NCBI GenBank assembly: GCA_027563935.2
Contig: CM050449.1
Coordinates: 13,902,501 to 13,966,500, forward strand
From: Costus lasius
Taxonomy: Eukaryota > Streptophyta > Magnoliopsida > Zingiberales > Costaceae
Direction: 5' to 3'
Length of the DNA: 64,000 nucleotides
Under the pieces are notes generated by a model, which ran no database searches, was not told the DNA's origin, and saw nothing but the letters and a program-made list of their open reading frames with translations. Each line of letters opens with the position of its first letter. The stretch's first letter is position 1. A program made the position numbers and the translations under genes. Shown piece by piece: positions 58,251 to 64,000 of this stretch.

Positions 58251-60509
58251 CATTACGCATCTCATTGCTTGTACGTTGTCTCAAACATTTGCCCGTCGCC
58301 AGCTCTCCATCCTCAGCTCCACTTGTCGTCGCCTTCGCCCATCGCCACCTCCGCCTCTAGCCGTCACCGCCTCCAGCCATCGCCACCTCTAGCTGTCTGC
58401 CAGCTTCGTCACTCCCTCCAGCCATCACCGCCTCTGGTTATCGCCATCTTCAACCATAGCCACCTAGCAAATCAGCTCCCGTCGCTCGTCACCGCACCTT
58501 CCATCACCCATCACTGCATCTCGCCACTCACTGCATCTTCTCGTCGCCCATTGCCGCACCTTCCGTCGCTGCATCTCGCCACTCGCCGCATCTTCTCGTC
58601 GCCCATCGCCGCACCTCCCGTCGCCTGTCACCGCACCTTCCCATCGCCAGTGATCGCCCGTCGCCGAGTCATCAGCAAGGCGCCGAACACACGAGATGGA
58701 ATCCCAAATCCCATCCCGTCGCGTGGAGACGACGAATGGGATTTGGGATTTTTTATTTTACTTTTTTTTCTATGGATTTCATCCAAGAAAATAAATAATA
58801 AGTGTTACTAGTTGGGTAGATGACTCCTTCATAAAGTGTTTTAATTGTGAGCCTGTCCTCTCTCCTCTAGAAGGTGTAAACTAGGAAATACTCCACAAAG
58901 GACTCATCAATCGCAACTTTCAACCTTCACTGTATCCTTCTTCCTATTTTTGTTTTTCCTTTGCTATCTTTGTTGTTTACTTCTTCTTTTATGTTTTAAT
59001 GTGATCAGATCCCCCCCCCTTCCCATGTGCAAATGCTTAAACACATCGACTTGGTGCTAGTTTCTTAGGTCCATTTAGTATAGTTGAAACTTTTAATTTT
59101 TATTAATTAAAAAAGTATTGGTTGAAAAGAAGCTAGCTGAAAAAGTTTTAAGGTGTTTGATAAATCAATTTTTTCACCAACCAGCAACTTTGGTTAGCTA
59201 TAAATAGGGGAGCAATAGCTTCTCAATGAAACATCTATTTTTGAGTTCTAGACTCAGAAAACTAATAACCAAATATTTTAGTTTTTAAAAATTTGCTTTT
59301 GCAACCACTAGAAACAGTTAAAATGTTATGCCAAAAGCACCCTTAAATAGGTGCAAAACTCCTTCTCTCTATCCTCAAATTAATGATTGCAAGATTATGT
59401 GTTATGTGTAGAGGTACATTTAGTAGAGCTTTTTAAGTTGATTGTTGTATGCTTAATAATTAATAATTGGCCTAGCCGTAAACTTTTTGAAAAGCTAAAT
59501 TTACTCAACTTTTTAATACTATAATAATTATATGCCCAAAAGCAAAAGATACATAGTTGTTTCATACGGACTTTAACTATTTTGACTCTATAAAAAATCA
59601 TCCCTATCGGAGGTGAAGCTGTGTTTTAGTGGAAAGAAAAAAAAAAGAATAATGTAAGAAAAATAAATTGTTACAGAAGAAAATATTTTCACATAAAAAT
59701 CACGTATGGAGGACAGAAAAGCAAGTGCTGCTCGCTAGCCTTGTGGAAGTTGGAGGGCGATGACGGGAGTGGGGCGATGGTAGGGGCAAGGTTAGAGGGT
59801 GGTACGGAGTCTGGAGGGCGACAACGGGGGCGTGGCTGGAGGCTGGCTGTTGAGGCGATAGTGGGGGATGAAGGAGGTAGTGGAATCGGCGACAGAGGCC
59901 GGAGGAGGCAGCAGCAGCGGTAGGGGCTAAAGAAAGGCGACGATGAGAGCTAGAGGAGATGACAATGACAATGGCGGCGACTCGAATGAGAGAGCAACAA
60001 GCGCGCTCATCCACTTTTTCGCAAAATAAGCAAAAAAAATTACATTTTTTCTCTTTTTTTTGCTTTTTTTATCTAATCAAGAAAATAGGGAAAAATCTAA
60101 CTTTTCCTTTGTTCTCTTATATTTTCCCTCCTGAAATCTAGCTTTCATAAAAAAAAAAAAAATCTAGCTTTCATGTCTACCTGCCGCAACGCTTCTCTTA
60201 CAATTTTTATATTTTTTTAAATTTTTTCCGCCACGTGTAACCGGTGAAGAACTAATATTATAGATTGACCCACTTTTGAATCTTTTGAATATCTTTTTTA
60301 ATTTGTATAATAATTAGTTATATCAAAGTCTGGTTTTGACAGCCTCCGGTTTCAACATTATTACATCGGAAATTTGCACTTGTATAAATTGTGTCAGCGA
60401 TATCGTCACACGTATTGTTCGCCCACAGCGAGAAGGCGGCATCTGGGCGCCTAATCTGGTCCTCCCGCGGCGCGCGTGTCGCGCCATTTCCCACTTCGAG
60501 ACGCGCACC
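58251..60509. other. Repeat-rich intergenic region
   Basis: 58280-58690 is a low-complexity CGCCACCTCC-type patch that gives a 180-residue frame by composition only. A long hairpin follows at 58700-58750. 59060-59600 is AT-rich with MITE-like phrases but no defined ends. 59740-60000 is a purine-rich GC patch, roughly the complementary texture of 58280-58690. 60010-60350 is AT-rich. No gene was supported. Confidence 0.45.
58700..58750. other. Long perfect hairpin
   Basis: AATCCCAAATCCCAT (58700-58714) is exactly complementary to ATGGGATTTGGGATT (58736-58750). The inner bases CGTCG and CGACG extend the stem. A T-rich tract follows on the + strand. It may be the end of an unrecognised element. 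Confidence 0.7.
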
Positions 60510-60680
60510 ATGGAGGATCCAGCTCCTCGCATCTCCCCATCGACGCCGTCGGCTACGCCAGCCCTAGTAGACTCGGTCGCCATCTGCTGCAACCTGCAAT
60601 GGTGCGTGAGAACGGCCCCGCCGAGGAACACCGCCCCAGCCATCACGATCCTCAGATCAAGAGCTTCGGCGGCTGCCTAG
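60510..60680 (+). promoter_or_regulatory. Upstream ORF overlapping the inositol-kinase start
   Basis: ATG at 60510 sits in a strong context (CACCATGGA) and opens a 56-codon frame ending with TAG at 60678-60680. It overlaps the kinase start at 60599 in another frame. The peptide has no domain. Confidence 0.5.
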
Positions 60681-61501
60681 TCGTTGGGAACTACTGCCAC
60701 GACGTCCTATTCCGCGGCGGTTCCCCCGTGGCCGAAACGCTCGGCGGTGCTGCCTCTTTTATCTCCAACGTCCTCGACGTCCTCACGCCCTCCCAACTGT
60801 TGTATATCGCTAAGGTCGGTGCCGACTTTGCCTACGAGGCCCCCCACACGCCTCGCCTCGCTTCCTCCCCGACCACCCTCTTCCACGCCCACTTTCCCCC
60901 GGACGACGCTGCCGGAGGTTACCACGGCGATCGCGTCCTCCGGCGCGTCTGCGCGTGTGACCCGATCTCCCCTTCCGACCTCCCCGATGACGAAGCCCGG
61001 TTCGACTTTGGTCTGGCGGTTGGTATTGCGGGGGAAATCATCCCGGAAACCCTGGCTCGCATGATCGACCTCTGCCGCGTCGTCCTGGTCGATGCGCAGG
61101 GGATGATCCGATCCTTCCACCCGAACGATGGCACTGTCGGGCTCGTGCCGCTAAGGAGCACCGAATTCTTCCACCTCCTCCCGCGAATTGGGTTTCTAAA
61201 AGCCTCTGCGGAGGAGGCGCCCTTCGTGGATATCGAGGAGGCGCGGAAGTGGTGTTGCGTCATTGTGACTCATGGTCGAGATGGCTGCCGGCTGTACTGG
61301 AAGGACGGGGAGTTGCAAGTGTCGCCATTCCATGCTGAGCAGATCGATCCCACGGGCGCAGGAGACAGTTTCTTGGGTGGGTTTGTGGCTGGGTTGATTT
61401 GGGGGCTGACGGTGCCAGATGCAGCGCTTCTGGGGAACTTATTTGGTTCCCTCACAGTAACTCAGATTGGGGTTCCAAAATTTGATCAGCTTATGTTGCA
61501 G
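60599..61501 (+). CDS. MIK: Myo-inositol kinase (PfkB family), first exon only
   Basis: A 301-codon first exon from ATG 60599 to the donor CAG|GTGTG at 61501/61502. The PfkB start reads GGCLVVGNYCHDVLFRGG. The substrate-side segment is ETLGGAASFISNVLDVL. The family signature DPTGAGDSFLGGFVAG begins at Asp250, with the catalytic Asp256 in GAGD. The closest family by memory is plant inositol 3-kinase, which phosphorylates myo-inositol on the lipid-independent route to phytate in the cytosol. Known members have about 350-380 residues, so roughly 50-80 C-terminal residues are missing. I could not identify the next exon before 64000, so it may lie beyond the window or be small. An open frame continues upstream of 60599 without an in-frame ATG. 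Confidence 0.88.
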
Positions 61502-64000
61502 GTGTGTTCATCTGTGTTTTTCTTATGCTTGATTGCTCTTTACCCTCTTACTTTATGAACGTATATAACCTGCAGGCCGCTGTTTGTAATTGATTTCACG
61601 TTTTTTTGTTTTCTTATGCGCACTATTTAGTATAATATCTGATGTTAATACAGATGGATAGTTTATATTTATTTGGTCCTTTGAAGGGCTGGTGAAATGA
61701 CACAGCGACAAACAGATATGCACTTCAGAATCAAATGTTTTTAGAGTCAATTTGTAGTTTTTCAGTTAGGTTTATGAAAGATCTGCATTCGGATTGCATT
61801 TAGTTCATCTTTAAGCTGGTAAAGAGGAATTAGCAACAGACAAGTTATTTCAGAACTTGGTGGATTCTAAAAATTTTGAAATTATAAACCTTAGATGTAA
61901 TTGCATATTTGCTGAATTATTGAGGCAAGTTTGTAGCAAAAAATGTAAACTACCGTTTTCCTCTGGACATGGAACCTTTTGTGCTCTACAGTTGATGAAG
62001 TCTAAGTTTGCACAAGCATATATTCTAGAGCTTGATATATTAAGGTAATCATGACAACTCATCAATTGTCTGTGCCAGATAAGTTTGACTGTTGGAAAAG
62101 AACAGGGAGGGAAAATTGCTGGAGTTGTATGCCATACTTTTTTTTGGCATGAGAACGCACGAGTTTTGTATTTATAACTGCATGAATTTTCACATTCGCA
62201 TTCATAGTCCTTGTTGGGAATGTATCCACATGTACGTGGATGGAATACTTTCATCTCTAGTCGTACTGTAGCATTTAACAATCTACTAATATAGTCATAC
62301 TATAGTTATGAACCTCTATGCTTCCTATGGAAGTAGGCATCTGTTTACTCAACTTCTAATGTTTTACATTCTCAAGATATTGTAAGTTTTAAAGCTCAGG
62401 TGGGACATATTCATGCTTTCTTGTTGTCCTATTACTCTTGATGCACACTATGGTATGCAACTATTAGTTTTTTGTGGCCGTGTCCATGAGGTTCTTGTAT
62501 TTTGTTCTGTAGCATTCTCATTTATTTTTTCCAATGTAGCAGTTGACAATTTTCAAAAGGGTCTTTTGATGAATTCGTTTTATATGGCCTTTAAGTTGCA
62601 TGTGCTTTATTGCCACCTGTATATCTTCTGTCAGCATGTTGTTGCATTTGTCATTTTCTGACAGAGTATTAGATAGGGAAACAGACGGCGATGTTTGGGT
62701 TCTTGATATCTTGTTGTTATTTGTTTGGTTTAATCTAAATATTGTAGCTTATACAGTGATTCAGATGAGACCTGTGATGGTCTGTTATCAGCTCTATTGA
62801 AGCTTGTAAAACACAGTTACTTGCCTTGATGGTTTGGTAGAGTACAGTTGTTTGACCAGCATTCGTAGTTGCCATTGGCAAGTTCATATTTAGAAACATA
62901 TATGGTAGCCTATCCTGCTCTGCTTACCATTGATTTATGCACTAGGCAGTGTGTAACTCATTGCAGTTCAAGAAAATTCAACCTAAAAATGAAGTATGAA
63001 GCGTTTTGACATCATGTTTTGCATTCTCTTACATTGACCTAGTTGCATACACTGTCTACCGCAATGACCCATGTAACAGAACTGCCCTAGTGAATATATA
63101 TTTTTTCTATTATGCTTGCAATCTAGCTGGAATTATTCATTCAAATAAGTAAGGTATAAACAGTCATAGTTCTTTGTGAAGGTGCTAATTACCACAATTG
63201 GTAAAGCGTAAAAACCAGAATTGTTGATACCTAGGTTGTGGGATCAATACGTGCCCTTCACCATTTGAGTTTTTATGAAGAAAAAACATACTTGCCTGAA
63301 TTTCACTAAAAACAAGCTTACATAAAAAAAATGTGAAATGATCAAGGTTTATAATCTTGATTTTTACTGGTCTAAGCTTAGACCCATATGTATTAGATGT
63401 ACTAACATTATATTAACCGGAACACATTGTGTACTGGTTTTGAACACTGGTTTTTAAAACCCTCTAAATGATTATATTTTCTTTGTTAACGTTAGCTTAA
63501 GAAATATGATATATGATAATAAACTAGCTTAGGTGTTAATGTGTTCCCCAAATCCAATTCAAGGATTTGAGAATTGTACCTAATTTCTTGGCTCGCTATG
63601 ATTTTGGGGGCATGCCAAAGTTTCATGTGTGTTTGCTTTTAAGTTGAGATATCAGCGGATATAATAATACCCCTCAAAATAGTACTCCTTAATGTAGATC
63701 AATGTATTGAGAGGCTGTATCCAGTCTAGGTCCTTGAAAGTTTAGTAGTTTTGATGGTTCTAGCTGTGGTTTTTCAAATGATAAATGCATTTACGAAAAA
63801 TTGTAACAATAAGCTGATATGGACTGCATGGATTAGTACGTCTGCTTCTGCTAGAGAAAATTCACAACATTTTGATTGGTTTTGAGTTTGGTATGGTAAC
63901 TCTTCTAACTAGCAGTTAGCTGGTACGGCCTCCATAGTGATAAGCTCCTCAATATTAATTGTTAGGCTAGTAACGATAACTTTGATTAATTCCTTTGTGT
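61502..64000 (+). other. Intron or downstream region of the inositol-kinase gene
   Basis: AT-rich sequence with many T-rich tracts, typical of a plant intron. No exon with PfkB similarity, no RNA gene and no transposon end could be supported. The final part may still be gene-internal. Confidence 0.4.

Noticed and set aside
58269..58811. 180-residue Pro/Ser/His-rich protein
   Set aside because: It comes from imperfect CGCCACC-type repeats and has no conserved motif or convincing start.
63176..63262. tRNA gene, because GTGAAGG and CCTTCAC pair like an acceptor stem
   Set aside because: No valid anticodon arm or T loop exists. The best B-box-like phrase is on the opposite strand and in the wrong place.
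1..64000. CRISPR arrays, phage or bacterial operons
   Set aside because: No regular spacer-repeat array and no prokaryotic gene organisation were seen. The window is plant nuclear DNA.

Overview
This is nuclear DNA of a flowering plant, most likely a monocot. Reasons: intron-split plant genes, a split ethylene receptor of the ERS type whose C-terminus ends in the RYQRS pattern I associate with monocot ERS1 proteins, a plant tRNA-Asp, and a dense load of plant-type retrotransposons and MITEs. I cannot name the species. All exon models were read by eye from splice sites and reading frames. Phases add up in every model, but none was tested with transcripts.

Layout. 1-5911: 3' part of a Ty1/copia element on the + strand (integrase, reverse transcriptase, RNase H, 3' LTR). 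A solo LTR splits its integrase, and a 575-bp tandem duplication carries the polypurine tract and LTR start. 5912-9650: GC-rich repeat sequence holding a 1.78-kb LTR-like element (6453-8227) and a reversed LTR of a second family. 10321-10453: a small poly(A) retroposon. 12256-16108: a GH28 polygalacturonase-like gene (-). 19293-20941: a Tourist-like MITE and a solo LTR. 21324-26390: an ERS1-type ethylene receptor (-). 27260-27784: a hAT-like non-autonomous element. 27880-29782: a PQ-loop transporter gene (-). 30596-30667: tRNA-Asp(GTC) with a decayed copy beside it. 35695-39299: a BEL1-like homeodomain gene (+). 39948-40678: a TMEM220-like membrane protein gene (+). 41394-42986: a JINGUBANG-like WD40 gene (-). 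43460-47310: unclassified repeats and a miniature LTR element. 47320-54990: an L1-type LINE (-), split by a second copy of the 1.77-kb LTR, which itself contains a hAT MITE. 55200-55398: a short inverted-repeat MITE. 56022-57401: two related small-protein genes (-). 57749-60010: MITE-like repeats. 60599-61501: first coding exon of a myo-inositol kinase gene (+), whose remainder I could not find.

The host genes do not form an operon or pathway cluster. They are independent single-copy-looking plant genes, apart from the small-protein pair. I found no CRISPR, phage or bacterial feature, and no clearly new multi-gene system. The most unusual items are the polygalacturonase with altered catalytic residues, the uncharacterised small-protein pair, two GC-AG introns, two overlapping upstream ORFs, and three LTR insertions sharing a C/T-TAG target motif.
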